A stretch of 64,000 nt of DNA from Pseudomonadota bacterium (GCA_021821045.1 JAKACW010000014.1:1-64000), one strand, 5' to 3'; positions 13,015-23,962 are shown, counted from the first letter of the stretch. Notes: generated from the letters alone by a model not told the origin. Translations and numbers: made by a program.

Positions 13015-13788
13015 ATGGCGCTGGCAAAGCGAATCATTCCCTGCTTGGACGTCGACAAAGGTCGCGTCGTCAAAGGCGTGCGCTTTGTCGGCATTCGTGA
13101 TGCGGGGGATCCCGTGGAGATTGCCCGACGCTATGATGAGCAAGGCGCCGACGAGTTGGTGTTTCTGGATATCACGGCAAGCCACGAGGCCCGCGAGACA
13201 TTGCTGCACGTGGTAAAGGACGTGGCGTCCCAGGTCTTCATCCCGCTCACCGTGGGCGGCGGCGTGCGCACCTTGGACGACATTCGAGTTCTGCTCAGCG
13301 CCGGCGCCGACAAAGTGGCGATCAATACCGCCGCGGTGGCTCGCCCCGAGTTTGTCAAGGAAGCGGCCGAGCGCTTCGGTTCGCAGTGCATCGTGCTGGC
13401 CATGGACGCCAAGCAGGTCAGCGGCGTCGGCGAACCGAAACGGTGGGAGATTTTCACCCATGGCGGCCGCAAGAGCACGGGTTTGGACGCGGTGGAGTGG
13501 GCGCGGCGCATGACCGCGTTCGGGGCCGGCGAAATTCTGCTGACCAGCATGGATCGGGATGGCACCCGCGACGGCTTCGATGTCGATCTGACGCGCGCGG
13601 TGAGCGCGGCGGTGAGCGTTCCGGTCATTGCATCGGGCGGTGTCGGCAGCTTGGATCACTTGGTGGACGGCGTCGTGAAAGGCAGGGCCGACGCGGTTTT
13701 GGCGGCCAGCATTTTTCATTTCGGCGATTTCACGGTGGCCCAGGCGAAGGCGCGGATGCGCCAAGCCGGCATCGAAGTTCGGCTATAG
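13015..13788 (+). CDS. hisF: Imidazole glycerol phosphate synthase, cyclase subunit
   Basis: [21 protein letters not shown]-terminus. Confidence 0.97.
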   Translation: MALAKRIIPCLDVDKGRVVKGVRFVGIRDAGDPVEIARRYDEQGADELVFLDITASHEARETLLHVVKDVASQVFIPLTVGGGVRTLDDIRVLLSAGADKVAINTAAVARPEFVKEAAERFGSQCIVLAMDAKQVSGVGEPKRWEIFTHGGRKSTGLDAVEWARRMTAFGAGEILLTSMDRDGTRDGFDVDLTRAVSAAVSVPVIASGGVGSLDHLVDGVVKGRADAVLAASIFHFGDFTVAQAKARMRQAGIEVRL

Positions 13789-13797
13789 GGTGAGCGT

Positions 13798-14196
13798 ATG
13801 ACCGCGAACACGAATTGGCTGGATGCGGTGAAATGGAATGCCGAAGGCCTTGTCCCCGCCATTGCCCAAGAGAGCGGCAGCGGGCAAGTGCTGATGATGG
13901 CTTGGATGAACCGCGACGCGCTGGCCGAAACCGCCGCCTCGGGAAAGGCGGTTTATTGGTCCAGATCGCGGCGGGCGCTGTGGCGCAAGGGCGAGCAGTC
14001 GGGGCACCAGCAGGTGGTTAAATCGATCCGGCTCGACTGCGACGGCGACACCGTGCTTCTGGAAGTGGAGCAAAAAGGCGGCATCGCCTGTCATACCGGC
14101 CGCCATCACTGTTTTTTTAACAAGCTGGACGACGGGGTTTGGGTGGTAACCGACCCGATCCTCAAACCGGCGGACCAGATTTACGACAAGGGTTAG
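13798..14196 (+). CDS. hisI: Phosphoribosyl-AMP cyclohydrolase
   Basis: [17 protein letters not shown] and [10 protein letters not shown] motifs. Confidence 0.95.
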   Translation: MTANTNWLDAVKWNAEGLVPAIAQESGSGQVLMMAWMNRDALAETAASGKAVYWSRSRRALWRKGEQSGHQQVVKSIRLDCDGDTVLLEVEQKGGIACHTGRHHCFFNKLDDGVWVVTDPILKPADQIYDKG

Positions 14197-14199
14197 ATC

Positions 14200-14523
14200 G
14201 TGTTGGACGACACACTTACTGAGTTGGCCAAGATTCTCGAGGAGCGTAAGGGCGCGGACCCCGACACGTCCTATGTGGCCAAGCTCTATTCCAACGGCCT
14301 GGACGCGATCTTAAAGAAGATCGGCGAAGAAGCTACCGAGACGGTGATGGCCGCCAAGGACGGGACGCCGAAGCGAATCGTATCGGAAATCGCCGATTTA
14401 TGGTTTCATTGCTTGGTACTGTTGGCCCATCAAGGACTTAAACCCGATGACGTGGTGCAGGAACTGGCCCGCAGATTGGGCCGATCGGGTCTCGATGAGA
14501 AGGCCGCGCGGGGGAATAAGTAG
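14200..14523 (+). CDS. hisE: Phosphoribosyl-ATP pyrophosphatase
   Basis: [17 protein letters not shown]; separate from hisI; GTG start. Confidence 0.94.
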   Translation: MLDDTLTELAKILEERKGADPDTSYVAKLYSNGLDAILKKIGEEATETVMAAKDGTPKRIVSEIADLWFHCLVLLAHQGLKPDDVVQELARRLGRSGLDEKAARGNK

Positions 14524-14584
14524 AGGCCTGTGCTATAATTCCCCGCCACTTTGAGTTGTTTTTGCACATTATTGGGAGCAGAGA

Positions 14585-14836
14585 ATGGGTATCAGCATTT
14601 GGCAGTTATTGATTGTCCTGGCTATCGTCGTGCTGCTTTTCGGAACTAAGAAGCTGCGCAGCATCGGCACCGACCTGGGTGGCGCGATCAAGGGTTTTCG
14701 CGAGTCGCTCAGCGGCGATAAAGACGCGGCGCAAGCGGAAGAGGAAAAGAAACTTGGTCATTCCACCGACGACAGCCAGCGCGTTGTCGACGCCGAGGTC
14801 ACCAAAAAGGAAAACGACAAGGCGTCGTCAGGTTAA
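14585..14836 (+). CDS. tatA: Sec-independent translocase subunit TatA
   Basis: [39 protein letters not shown]. Confidence 0.95.
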   Translation: MGISIWQLLIVLAIVVLLFGTKKLRSIGTDLGGAIKGFRESLSGDKDAAQAEEEKKLGHSTDDSQRVVDAEVTKKENDKASSG

Positions 14837-14874
14837 GCAATTAACCTTCAACCGTCTCGTCGTGCCAAGCCGCT

Positions 14875-15252
14875 ATGTTTGATATCGGATTTTGGGAGCT
14901 GGTGGTCGTCGGCGTGGTTGCGCTCTTGGTCGTCGGCCCCGAGGATTTTCCGAAATTGGTTCGCACCGCCATGGGCGGCATTTCCAAGGCCCGGCGAATG
15001 ATGGCGGCCATGCGTGATGATCTCGAGCGGGAGGTTGGGCGAGCCGACGACCTCAAGCGCTTGGTCGAAGATGAAGTGCGGCTCAAGGAATTGCACGACA
15101 AACTGGCGGAACTGCCAAAAGACTTGAATATTCCATCGTCAATCGCCATCGCTGACGGGAAGAAAGTGGACCATGACCGCGCCAACACCGCCCCGGCCGA
15201 TCAAGACCCGGCTAAAGAAGACCTGGCTGGGTCGAATACTCGATCCCGCTAA
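14875..15252 (+). CDS. tatB: Sec-independent translocase subunit TatB
   Basis: MFDIGFWELVVVGVVALLVVGPEDFPKLVRT. Confidence 0.94.
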   Translation: MFDIGFWELVVVGVVALLVVGPEDFPKLVRTAMGGISKARRMMAAMRDDLEREVGRADDLKRLVEDEVRLKELHDKLAELPKDLNIPSSIAIADGKKVDHDRANTAPADQDPAKEDLAGSNTRSR

Positions 15253-16006
15253 ACCAGTCGATACTTCGCAGCCGTTTGTTTCGCATCTGGTGGAGCTGCG
15301 CGACCGCCTGCTGCGAGTCGTGCTAGCCGTTTTGACGGTGTTCTTGGCGATGTCGCCGTTCGCCAACGAGATCTACGGTCAGTTGGCCCAGCCCATGATG
15401 GAGAGCCTGCCCCAAGGCTCGTCGATGATCGCCATCGACGTGGCCGCTCCGTTTCTGACGCCATTCAAATTCACGTTGGTCTGCGCGATTTTTATCACGG
15501 TGCCGTTCGTGCTGTACCAAATGTGGGCGTTCGTGGCCCCCGGCCTTTATGCGAGCGAGCGGCGCCTCGTTCTTCCGTTGCTGGTGTCGAGTTCGGTGCT
15601 GTTTTACCTCGGTATGGCCTTCGCGTACTTTGTTGTGTTCCCCGTGGTGTTTGGGTTTATGGCGACATCCGCGCCGGACGGTGTGGCCGTCATGACCGAC
15701 ATTAGCCGCTATCTGGATTTCGTCATCGTTATGCTTTTTGCGTTTGGAATAGCGTTCGAAGTTCCGATTGCCACCGTGCTGATTATCAAGGCTGGACTTA
15801 CCACGGCTGACAGCCTGGCGAGCAAGCGCAAGTACATTATCGTCGGTGCGTTTGTGGTCGGGATGTTGCTCACACCGCCGGATGTCCTGTCGCAAACGAT
15901 GCTGGCCATCCCGATGTGGATGTTGTTTGAAGTGGGATTGTGGGCGTCTCGCAAGTTTTACTCATCGCCGAATGAAGAGGGCGATGACGCCGGTGGTGCG
16001 GCCTAA
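15173..16006 (+). CDS. tatC: Sec-independent translocase subunit TatC
   Basis: Multi-TM, LVELRDRLLRVV and GVVSN/TPPDVLSQ-type regions; overlaps the 3' end of tatB. Confidence 0.94.
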   Translation: MTAPTPPRPIKTRLKKTWLGRILDPAKPVDTSQPFVSHLVELRDRLLRVVLAVLTVFLAMSPFANEIYGQLAQPMMESLPQGSSMIAIDVAAPFLTPFKFTLVCAIFITVPFVLYQMWAFVAPGLYASERRLVLPLLVSSSVLFYLGMAFAYFVVFPVVFGFMATSAPDGVAVMTDISRYLDFVIVMLFAFGIAFEVPIATVLIIKAGLTTADSLASKRKYIIVGAFVVGMLLTPPDVLSQTMLAIPMWMLFEVGLWASRKFYSSPNEEGDDAGGAA

Positions 16007-16011
16007 GTCCA

Positions 16012-17166
16012 CTACCGCGCCGGCCGCTCGCCGATCACGGCATCCAACGAAACGTTCTTTTGCGCCCGGACGACGTCGACTTTGATCGACGAGTTCGGCG
16101 GCATGTTGGCGATCTGGTTCATCAAGTGATTCGCGTCGCGAATGTCCTGGTCGTTGAGCTTGACGATGATGTCGCCGGGCTGAACGCCGGCCAGCGCGGC
16201 CGGTCCTTGCTTGAGGACGCCCGCGACGATCACGCCTTGGGTCGTCTTGAGGTTGAATGATTCGGCCAGTTCAGGCGTGAGATCTTGCACCTCAATCCCA
16301 AGCCAGCCGCGGATCGCGCGGCCGTACTCGATGATCTGTTCGAGCACCTGTTTGGCAATGCTCGTCGGGATCGCAAAGCCGATGCCCTGCGACCCTCCGG
16401 TGCGGGAGAATATCGCCGTGTTGATGCCCACCAATTGCCCATAAGCGTTAATCAGCGCACCGCCCGAGTTGCCGGGATTGATCGCGGCGTCGGTCTGAAT
16501 GAAATTTTCAAACGTGCTGATGCCGAGCTGGGTGCGGCCGGTTGCCGAAACGATCCCCATGGTTACCGTTTGGCCGACGCCGAACGGATTGCCGATGGCC
16601 AGAACGACATCCCCAACTTGAAGCTTTTCCGATTGCCCAAGCGTTACGCTCGGCAGATTGTCCGCGGGAACTCGCAGGACGGCGAGATCGCTATCCGGGT
16701 CCGTGCCGACGACGGATGCCGCCACCGATCGTCCGTCGCGCAGGGCGACCAGGATTTCGTCGGCGTCGGCGATGACGTGATTGTTGGTGAGCACATAACC
16801 TTGCGCGCTGATGATAACGCCTGAACCCAGGCTGTTCTGCAGCCGCTGCTGCGGCGCTTGACTGAAGCGGTCGCCGAAAAAGCGCCGAAACAAAGGATCG
16901 TCGAACAGTGGGTTGGCTTGGTTGCGCACGATCTTCGTTGTGTAGATGTTGACCACCGCGGGAGCGGCTTGGCCGACGGCCGCGGCGTAGGATACGGCGC
17001 CGCTGCCGAGTGCCTGATCGGAAAGATCAGGCGTTTCTGCTTCCTTGAGCTCGACGACTTTCGGTCGCTCGCTGGCCGGCTTGAACAGCCACAAAAACAA
17101 AACGCCGGCAATGATGCCGACGATCAAGCCTTGCATGACGTACGGAGTTAGCTTTTTGAGCTCGGA
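16012..17166 (-). CDS. degS: DegS/AlgW-like periplasmic serine endoprotease (trypsin-like + one PDZ)
   Basis: N-terminal TM anchor, TNNHVIADAD, INPGNSGGAL catalytic motif, single C-terminal PDZ; start taken at MSELKK. Confidence 0.88.
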   Translation of the reverse strand, partial: SELKKLTPYVMQGLIVGIIAGVLFLWLFKPASERPKVVELKEAETPDLSDQALGSGAVSYAAAVGQAAPAVVNIYTTKIVRNQANPLFDDPLFRRFFGDRFSQAPQQRLQNSLGSGVIISAQGYVLTNNHVIADADEILVALRDGRSVAASVVGTDPDSDLAVLRVPADNLPSVTLGQSEKLQVGDVVLAIGNPFGVGQTVTMGIVSATGRTQLGISTFENFIQTDAAINPGNSGGALINAYGQLVGINTAIFSRTGGSQGIGFAIPTSIAKQVLEQIIEYGRAIRGWLGIEVQDLTPELAESFNLKTTQGVIVAGVLKQGPAALAGVQPGDIIVKLNDQDIRDANHLMNQIANMPPNSSIKVDVVRAQKNVSLDAVIGERPAR

Positions 17167-17248
17167 CATAATTGTTAATGTAGCATACAATCACGACCTC
17201 AATGCTCGCGCCCATGATCGAAATCACAGTGCAAAGGAGAGTGTCGGT

Positions 17249-18004
17249 ATGGTCACCATTTACGCACTTGCTGCCTATTTGGACGACTATCTCGCCAGTG
17301 CAGAGTTTCAAGATTACGCGCCTAACGGTTTGCAGATCGAAGGCCGCGCGCAAGTGCGTCGCATCGTCAGCGGCGTGAGCGCGTGCGGTGCGTTGATCGA
17401 TGCGGCGATCGATCGCGGCGCCGATGCCCTGCTGGTTCATCACGGTTATTTTTGGAAGAGCGAGCCACTGCCCATCGTTGGAATGAAACGTCGTCGCATC
17501 GGGCGGCTGCTCGAACATGACATCAGTCTGCTCGCCTATCATCTACCGTTGGATGCGCACTCCGAATATGGAAACAATGCGCAGCTTGCCCGAGTGCTGG
17601 ATCTTGAGGTCGATGGTCCGTTCGGGGCGGGGCGGATGCCGATCGGTTTGCACGGTCGTCTGCGTCAACCGTTAGCCGGAGTGGACTTCGCCCGGTTCAT
17701 CGCCGCGCGACTGGGACGGGAACCATTGCATATTCCGGGCACGGCTGATCCCATTCGCACCGTCGCGTGGTGCACGGGCGCGGCCCAAGGTTATATCGAC
17801 GCCGCCGTCGCGGCGGGCGTCGATGCCTACCTCAGTGGAGAAATTTCCGAACCGACCGTGCATGTGGCCAGGGAGACGGGCGTGCACTACTTCGCGTGCG
17901 GACACCATGCCACCGAACGTTACGGCGTCCAGGCGTTGGGCGAACATCTGGCGCGCACCTTCGACATTGATCATGAATTTGTCGACATAGACAATCCGGT
18001 TTGA
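17249..18004 (+). CDS. Nif3-like dinuclear metal center hexameric protein
   Basis: DYAPNGLQIEG, LLVHHGYFWK, YFACGHHATERYG metal-binding motifs. Confidence 0.9.
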   Translation: MVTIYALAAYLDDYLASAEFQDYAPNGLQIEGRAQVRRIVSGVSACGALIDAAIDRGADALLVHHGYFWKSEPLPIVGMKRRRIGRLLEHDISLLAYHLPLDAHSEYGNNAQLARVLDLEVDGPFGAGRMPIGLHGRLRQPLAGVDFARFIAARLGREPLHIPGTADPIRTVAWCTGAAQGYIDAAVAAGVDAYLSGEISEPTVHVARETGVHYFACGHHATERYGVQALGEHLARTFDIDHEFVDIDNPV

Positions 18005-18188
18005 AACCGAGCGGTTACGCGCGTGCGGACATTTGTGTCGAGGATTGATGTGTCGGTGACCGCCGCGGCCGGGCAATTTTGTGTGTCCCACACACTAACT
18101 TTCGGCCATGATATATCCCTAGGAATTGCGTGGACCGGATGGGGTGCGATGCGAGCTAATGCTGTGGTTTTTCGATAAAAACTAAGCG

Positions 18189-18218
18189 TTGACACGTCGC
18201 GGAACTTTGGTCTAGCAT
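18189..18218 (+). promoter_or_regulatory. Candidate sigma70-type promoter upstream of the act operon
   Basis: TTGACA (18189-18194), 18-nt spacer, TAGCAT (18213-18218). Confidence 0.4.
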
Positions 18219-18716
18219 TCTGAACTTCCGCTCCTGAATGATAATTAGATGCATTTGGGGAGCCTCTGATAAAGTTCGTTGAAATGGTCTGTTGGAGTTG
18301 TCAATCGTGCGGGTGCTGCTCACGCGCAGCGACGACGACCCCGACCTGATCGCATAACGGGTTAAGAGACGAGCTTTATCGAGGGTTGGCCGCGTTAAGG
18401 GGAATGCGCGCCGACTTAAGCTCTGGCCGAAAGTGCCCAGGGACTTAATCAGGGGCCCTCTATGTGATGGGGCTGACTGGGGCGGTTTGGAGAACTGAGA
18501 ATCGGCGTGTGGCGCAGTGGGAACGCAATCCGTTGCCTAGTGCACCCATGTTTTGGGGGGGATACCAACAACACACCATCGCTTTTGCGGCGTAACGTAG
18601 GCTACGGCGGTTTCCGGCGTCAATCCGGGGTCCCATGATGCTTGCAGGGTGAGTTGTCGCCATTTTTCCTCGAGATCGATAATCGGCATCAAAGCAAAAA
18701 ACCAACGAGGGTGGAA

Positions 18717-19364
18717 ATGCCAGTGAATCGTTGTACATGGACTAGTCGGTCACTCCTGGATGCGTTCCGGGGTTCGATCGTTACGCAAATTGCACGGGTT
18801 GGTAAGGTGCTTGTGACGGGAATCTTCGTCGCGTCCACCGTGATTGGCGCCAATGCTGCCGTCGCCGACGTCCCCAATGCAAACCCGCCGAAGGGAACGC
18901 ACAAGGGCGAAGACGTGCCGCAGCCCATCGAGTTTCCGCACGACATACACGCCAAAATCAACGAAATTAACTGCATGTACTGCCACACCTATGCGCGGCG
19001 CAGCAAAGTGGCGGGCATTCCTCCCACTAGCAAGTGCATGGGGTGTCATTCCGTGATCGCCACCGACCGTGATCGCATCAAGAAACTCACAGAGTACTGG
19101 GAGAAAAAGGAACCGCCACCGTGGAAGAAAGTCCACGACATGCCCGACTACGTGCATTTCACTCACGAGAAGCACTTGCAGCGTTTTGTTTTCAATAACG
19201 AAGGCATGGACGTGACCCGCGTATCCGAGGTTTGCGCATTTTGCCACGGAGACGTGAAAGAAATGACCGTGGCAAAGAAGACGAAGCCGTTGAACATGGG
19301 CTTCTGCCGGCGCTGCCACGAGGCCAATAACGGCCCGTCCGATTGCTGGCACTGTCACAAGTAG
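18717..19364 (+). CDS. actA: ACIII pentaheme cytochrome c subunit (ActA-like)
   Basis: Five CXXCH motifs (CMYCH, CMGCH, CAFCH, CRRCH, CWHCH); signal/anchor; start taken at MPVNRC; heads act operon. Confidence 0.88.
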   Translation: MPVNRCTWTSRSLLDAFRGSIVTQIARVGKVLVTGIFVASTVIGANAAVADVPNANPPKGTHKGEDVPQPIEFPHDIHAKINEINCMYCHTYARRSKVAGIPPTSKCMGCHSVIATDRDRIKKLTEYWEKKEPPPWKKVHDMPDYVHFTHEKHLQRFVFNNEGMDVTRVSEVCAFCHGDVKEMTVAKKTKPLNMGFCRRCHEANNGPSDCWHCHK

Positions 19365-19429
19365 GTTGTCGCGGGACTGGCTGAACCGCGACACAACTTG
19401 AAACTGCAACGATAAAAAACAGGTGCAAA

Positions 19430-21661
19430 ATGAGTGGTAAGGAAATCGACCGCAGAAGTTTTCTAAAAGTGATGGGCTGGAGCGGAGCCGGTGCGGCTAC
19501 CCTCAGCGGTTGTGATTTGCCCACGACGGTGACCATCGAAGAAGGCAAAGAAACCGTCGTTTCGTACTTAATGCCTGAAGAGTACGTCATTCCGGGTCAA
19601 GGCGTATGGTATGCCTCGACATGTCAGCAGTGCAGCGCGGCGTGCGGCGTTCACGGGCGCGTGCGCGAAGGTCGCTTGCTGAAGGTCGAAGGCAATCCCT
19701 CATCCCCCATCGGCCGCGGCAAGCTGTGCAACATGGGTCAGGCCAGCCTGCAGGCCCACTACAATCCGGATCGCCTCAAGAAGCCCTTGCTGCGCAAAGG
19801 CGCCGAGCTGCAGGAAGCGACCTGGGAAGAAGCGCTGAAATACATTGAAGAAAGGGCCGGCAAGAAATCCGGCGTGCAGGGCAACCGAGCCGCCTGGTTG
19901 ACCGGCAATGTCAGCGGGCACCAAGCTGTCCTGCTGCAGGCTCACATGGATAGTTTCGGTTCCATAAGCCACTACGTTCACGAACTCATCAACACTGCGG
20001 TAAGTGGCCTGGCGAACAAGGATGTGCTGGGCGAAGTTCAGCCCGTCTATCATCTGGACAAAGCGAAGGCGGTCTTGTCGCTCGGTGCCGATTTCCTCGG
20101 CGCCTCCACTTCGCCGGTTCATTTCGCGACCCAGTATGCTTCTTTCCGTGAGGCGCCCCGAGGTGTATTGATTCAGGTCGAGCCGTCAATGTCACTCACC
20201 GGCGCCAATGCCGACTTGTGGATTCCGGCGCGACCGGGAACCGAGGGTGTGCTGGCAATGGGCATCGCCAATGCGCTGATCGGTCAACACGGTGTCTCCG
20301 CGGCCAATCTGCCGGCCGGTGTCAAGCAAGCCATTGATGGCTATGGTATCGACCGCGCTGCGGATATTACGGGTGTTCCAAGAACGCAAATCGAAGCGAT
20401 CGCGAAAACGCTGAAGGAGCGCGCGCCGAGCCTGGTTCTTACCGGTGCTTCCGCCGAAGGCCACGCGCACGGATATAACATCGCGGCCGCCGCGTTGATG
20501 CTCAATGTGCTGCTGGGCAATGTCGGGCAAACCATTACGTCATCGGGTGATCCCGCGTTCCCGCAATTAGCGGCCCGCGCCGGCAATACTCGCGACCTAT
20601 TTGCGTTCGCCGAGGGTGCCGACAAGGGGGCGTTTGATGTTGTGTTCATGTGGGGCACCAACCCTGTTTACACCGCGCCCGCATTTCTGAACTTCGAAGA
20701 CAAACTGAGCAAGGTGCCCGTAAAAGTCGCGTTCGCCATGTACCGTGACGAAACGGTCGCGAAGGCGGATGTCGTCCTTCCGCTGTCTTCGCCGTATGAG
20801 AGCTGGGGCACCCATCTCGCGGCCTATAATTCCGACGAACCCACGGTTGCCGTGCAGCAACCGCTGATGCAACCGATTTACCCCGATACCAAGAGCGTCG
20901 GTGACGTTCTGCTGGCGTTACTCAAGATGCGGGAACCCAACACTTACAGCGCGTTCAACGACTATTACGCGTACCTGCGCAAAGCGTTCAGCGAGCTGCC
21001 GGCGACGCACAAGGTGGGTGGTTCCGACGACGCAATGTGGGTGCAAAGCCTGCAGCGTGCGCTGCTGGCCGCCAAAGGCACGCCCAAGGAACTTTCGGCC
21101 AAACCCGTCGCGGTGGATTTTCCTGCGTATGAGAAGGACGCCGCCTACCCCATGCATCTCGCTCCCGCCGCACGATTGGGGATGTGGGACGGTCGGAACG
21201 CGAACCTGCCCTGGCTGCAGGAGCAACCCGATCAAATTAGCAAAGTGGTGTGGGGATCGTGGGCAGAGCTGCATCCCAAGACCGCGGATCGTCTTGGCGT
21301 CAAGAACGGCGACTATATCAGCGTGACATCGGCTCAAGGTTCGATCGAAGTGCCCGTGTACGTGTACCGCGGCGTTCATCCGGACGTGGTGGCCGTGCCA
21401 ATCGGACAGGGGCACACCGACTACGGTCGCTATGCCACGGGCCGTGGCGTGAATCCATTGAAGGTGTTGTCCCAGGTTACGGATGGCAAGACCGGTGAAT
21501 TGGCGCTGTACGCCACTCGCGTCAAGGTTGCCAAGGTCGAGAAAAAGAAACCCGGTATCAACGAGCTCATGGTCCGCTTCGGCGGCAGTGAATCTCAAGT
21601 CGGTCGCAAGTTGGTGGCTTCCGTCACCGCCGACTCGTTCAACCGGACTGAAGGAGCTTAA
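19430..21661 (+). CDS. actB1: ACIII molybdopterin-oxidoreductase-like subunit (ActB1)
   Basis: Twin-arginine RRSFLKVMGWSG and lipobox-like LSGC; CQQCSAACGVHG; 743 aa molybdopterin-oxidoreductase fold sequence. Confidence 0.88.
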   Translation: MSGKEIDRRSFLKVMGWSGAGAATLSGCDLPTTVTIEEGKETVVSYLMPEEYVIPGQGVWYASTCQQCSAACGVHGRVREGRLLKVEGNPSSPIGRGKLCNMGQASLQAHYNPDRLKKPLLRKGAELQEATWEEALKYIEERAGKKSGVQGNRAAWLTGNVSGHQAVLLQAHMDSFGSISHYVHELINTAVSGLANKDVLGEVQPVYHLDKAKAVLSLGADFLGASTSPVHFATQYASFREAPRGVLIQVEPSMSLTGANADLWIPARPGTEGVLAMGIANALIGQHGVSAANLPAGVKQAIDGYGIDRAADITGVPRTQIEAIAKTLKERAPSLVLTGASAEGHAHGYNIAAAALMLNVLLGNVGQTITSSGDPAFPQLAARAGNTRDLFAFAEGADKGAFDVVFMWGTNPVYTAPAFLNFEDKLSKVPVKVAFAMYRDETVAKADVVLPLSSPYESWGTHLAAYNSDEPTVAVQQPLMQPIYPDTKSVGDVLLALLKMREPNTYSAFNDYYAYLRKAFSELPATHKVGGSDDAMWVQSLQRALLAAKGTPKELSAKPVAVDFPAYEKDAAYPMHLAPAARLGMWDGRNANLPWLQEQPDQISKVVWGSWAELHPKTADRLGVKNGDYISVTSAQGSIEVPVYVYRGVHPDVVAVPIGQGHTDYGRYATGRGVNPLKVLSQVTDGKTGELALYATRVKVAKVEKKKPGINELMVRFGGSESQVGRKLVASVTADSFNRTEGA

Positions 21662-21663
21662 GC

Positions 21664-22512
21664 ATGTCGCTGCAAAACATCCTCAATAACTGGGACAAGT
21701 ATCGCAAGGGCCACGAAGCCGGCGGTCACCACGTGTACGAGCACATGTGGAGTATGGTCATCGACCTCAACAAGTGTATCGGCTGCGGCGCCTGCTCTGT
21801 TGCATGTTATGCGGAAAACAATCTGGCGGTCGTCGGCAAGGATCGCTTCGAGAAGGGGCAGGCCATGCACTGGTTGCGGATCGAACGCTACTGGGATGAG
21901 CCTAATCTCAAACCGACGGCCAGTGATGAGTTCCAGCAACATGGGGCGAGTTTCCTGCCCATGATGTGCCAGCAGTGCAACGCGGCAACCTGCGAACCGG
22001 TTTGCCCCGTCGCGGCGACCTACCATACGCCCGACGGACTCAACGCTCAGGTTTATAACCGCTGCATTGGTTCGCGCTATTGCTCGAACAACTGTCCTTA
22101 TCGTCTGCGCTACTTCAACTTTTATTCGTTCTACGAAACCTCCTGGCCCGAGCCGCTCAATCTGCAGCTCAATCCCGATTTGTCCGTGCGCGACAAGGGT
22201 GTCATGGAGAAGTGCACGTTCTGCGTTCAGCGTATTCGCACCGCGAAGGACACCGCGCGTCGAGAAGGGCGCAAGGTTCGCGATGGGGACGTCCAGACCG
22301 CCTGTCAGCAGAGCTGTCCGACGACGGCGATCGTGTTCGGCGACATGCTTGATCCGGAAAGTCGGGTCACGAAGTTGTGGAAGGCCCACGAAGTGGAGTT
22401 GGGGAAGACAGCGCAACACAAACAGCACCCAGAAAAACGCGGTTATCGCATATTCGAAGGGTTGAACACGGATCCCTGTGTAATGTATCTCGAGCGGGTT
22501 CGCGAGGTTTAA
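21664..22512 (+). CDS. actB2: ACIII 4Fe-4S ferredoxin-type subunit (ActB2)
   Basis: Multiple 4Fe-4S motifs: CIGCGACSVAC, CQQCNAATCEPVCPVAA, CIGSRYCSNNCPYR, CTFCVQRI. Confidence 0.88.
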   Translation: MSLQNILNNWDKYRKGHEAGGHHVYEHMWSMVIDLNKCIGCGACSVACYAENNLAVVGKDRFEKGQAMHWLRIERYWDEPNLKPTASDEFQQHGASFLPMMCQQCNAATCEPVCPVAATYHTPDGLNAQVYNRCIGSRYCSNNCPYRLRYFNFYSFYETSWPEPLNLQLNPDLSVRDKGVMEKCTFCVQRIRTAKDTARREGRKVRDGDVQTACQQSCPTTAIVFGDMLDPESRVTKLWKAHEVELGKTAQHKQHPEKRGYRIFEGLNTDPCVMYLERVREV

Positions 22513-22552
22513 ACGGGCGAGGGGTTAAGACTCGAAAGAGCTGAGGGGAAGC

Positions 22553-23959
22553 ATGAAAGATATAAACGAGGATATTAAGTGGGCGCAAATTAACGCCGAT
22601 GTGCTGCGGAGCATGGAGACTCCCCGCCTCGGTTATTGGATCGCCGTCGCAACCTGTGTTGCGATGATCGCTTGTGCGGTGGTGGCTGAGATCTACCAGT
22701 ACAAACACGGCATGGGTTACGGTCTGCTCAACTGGCCCCACATGTGGGATATCTACATCGCGACGTTCATTTTCTGGATCGGCATGAGCCACTCCGGGAC
22801 ATTGTTGTCGGCAATTTTGCACATCATCCACGCCGACTGGCGTAAGCCGATCTACCGCTTCGCCGAAGCGATGACAACGTTCTCGCTGATGACGGCCGGT
22901 CTGTTCCCGATCATCCACATCGGACGCTTGTGGAACATGTACTGGGTACTGCCTTATGTCACCGACCGCGGTATTTGGCCCAACTTCCGTTCGCCGTTGG
23001 TGTGGGACGCGTTCGCCATCAGTACCTACCTCACCTCGTCCGCGCTCTTCCTATATATAGGCATGATTCCCGACTTGGCTATCTGCCGCGACAACGCGCG
23101 CGGCTGGCGCAAGAAGCTCTACATCGCGCTGTCCCTGGGTTGGCGCGGCGATGACCGTCAATGGCGCAACTTCCGACGCACGTATCTCTTAATGGCGTGT
23201 TTCCTGATCCCGCTGGCGGTTTCCGTGCACTCCATCGTATCGTCCGACTTCGCCATGTCCATCATGCCGGGTTGGCACGTCACGACCTTCCCGCCCTACT
23301 TTGTCGCTGGGGCGTTGTACTCGGGTTGCGCAGCCATCATCACACTGTTCGTGCTCTTGCGGTATTTCTTCCGCTTTGAGGAGTACATGACCATCGCGAT
23401 CCTGGAAAAGACGTGCAAACTCACGTTCGCGATCGCCATGGCCTGGACCTATCTGAACCTGATCGAGTTCGCCTCCACCTGGTACGGCCACGACGTTGCG
23501 TCGAAGGAAGTGCTGCTGCAGAAGTTCTACGGGCCCTACGCTCCGTTCTTCTGGATGATGATGTTCTGCGGCTCGGTGGTGCCGTTCACTCTGGCCATCC
23601 GCAAGTTCCGGCGTCACATACCCACGATGTTTGTCGTGTCCCTGCTCTTGAATCTGGGTATGTGGCTCGAGCGCTGGATGATTGTCACGCCGACGCTTGC
23701 CAACGCCTATCACCCGATTGCATGGGATACGATGTGGCCTGGCATGGTGCAGTGGGCCATCGTGTTCGGCAGCTTCGGCTGGTTCGGCTTGCTGTTCCTT
23801 GTATTCGTCAAGATCTTCCCGTCGGTCTCCATGTACGAGGTCAAGGAAATGGTGTACCACCGTCGCGGCCACGCCGGAAAAGACACCGAGGAAGTTCTGC
23901 ATCGGCCGGTGGAGGGAGTTCGCGCCACCACGGGAAGACCTGGATTAGAAGGAGCCTAG
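22553..23959 (+). CDS. actC: ACIII NrfD-family quinol-interacting membrane subunit (ActC)
   Basis: 468 aa, multi-TM, NrfD/PsrC-like; gene order. Confidence 0.88.
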   Translation: MKDINEDIKWAQINADVLRSMETPRLGYWIAVATCVAMIACAVVAEIYQYKHGMGYGLLNWPHMWDIYIATFIFWIGMSHSGTLLSAILHIIHADWRKPIYRFAEAMTTFSLMTAGLFPIIHIGRLWNMYWVLPYVTDRGIWPNFRSPLVWDAFAISTYLTSSALFLYIGMIPDLAICRDNARGWRKKLYIALSLGWRGDDRQWRNFRRTYLLMACFLIPLAVSVHSIVSSDFAMSIMPGWHVTTFPPYFVAGALYSGCAAIITLFVLLRYFFRFEEYMTIAILEKTCKLTFAIAMAWTYLNLIEFASTWYGHDVASKEVLLQKFYGPYAPFFWMMMFCGSVVPFTLAIRKFRRHIPTMFVVSLLLNLGMWLERWMIVTPTLANAYHPIAWDTMWPGMVQWAIVFGSFGWFGLLFLVFVKIFPSVSMYEVKEMVYHRRGHAGKDTEEVLHRPVEGVRATTGRPGLEGA

Positions 23960-23962
23960 ACA

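Noticed and set aside
17045-17248. N-terminal extension of the Nif3-like ORF
   Set aside because: Overlaps the degS promoter and 5' end; conserved protein starts at MVTIYAL
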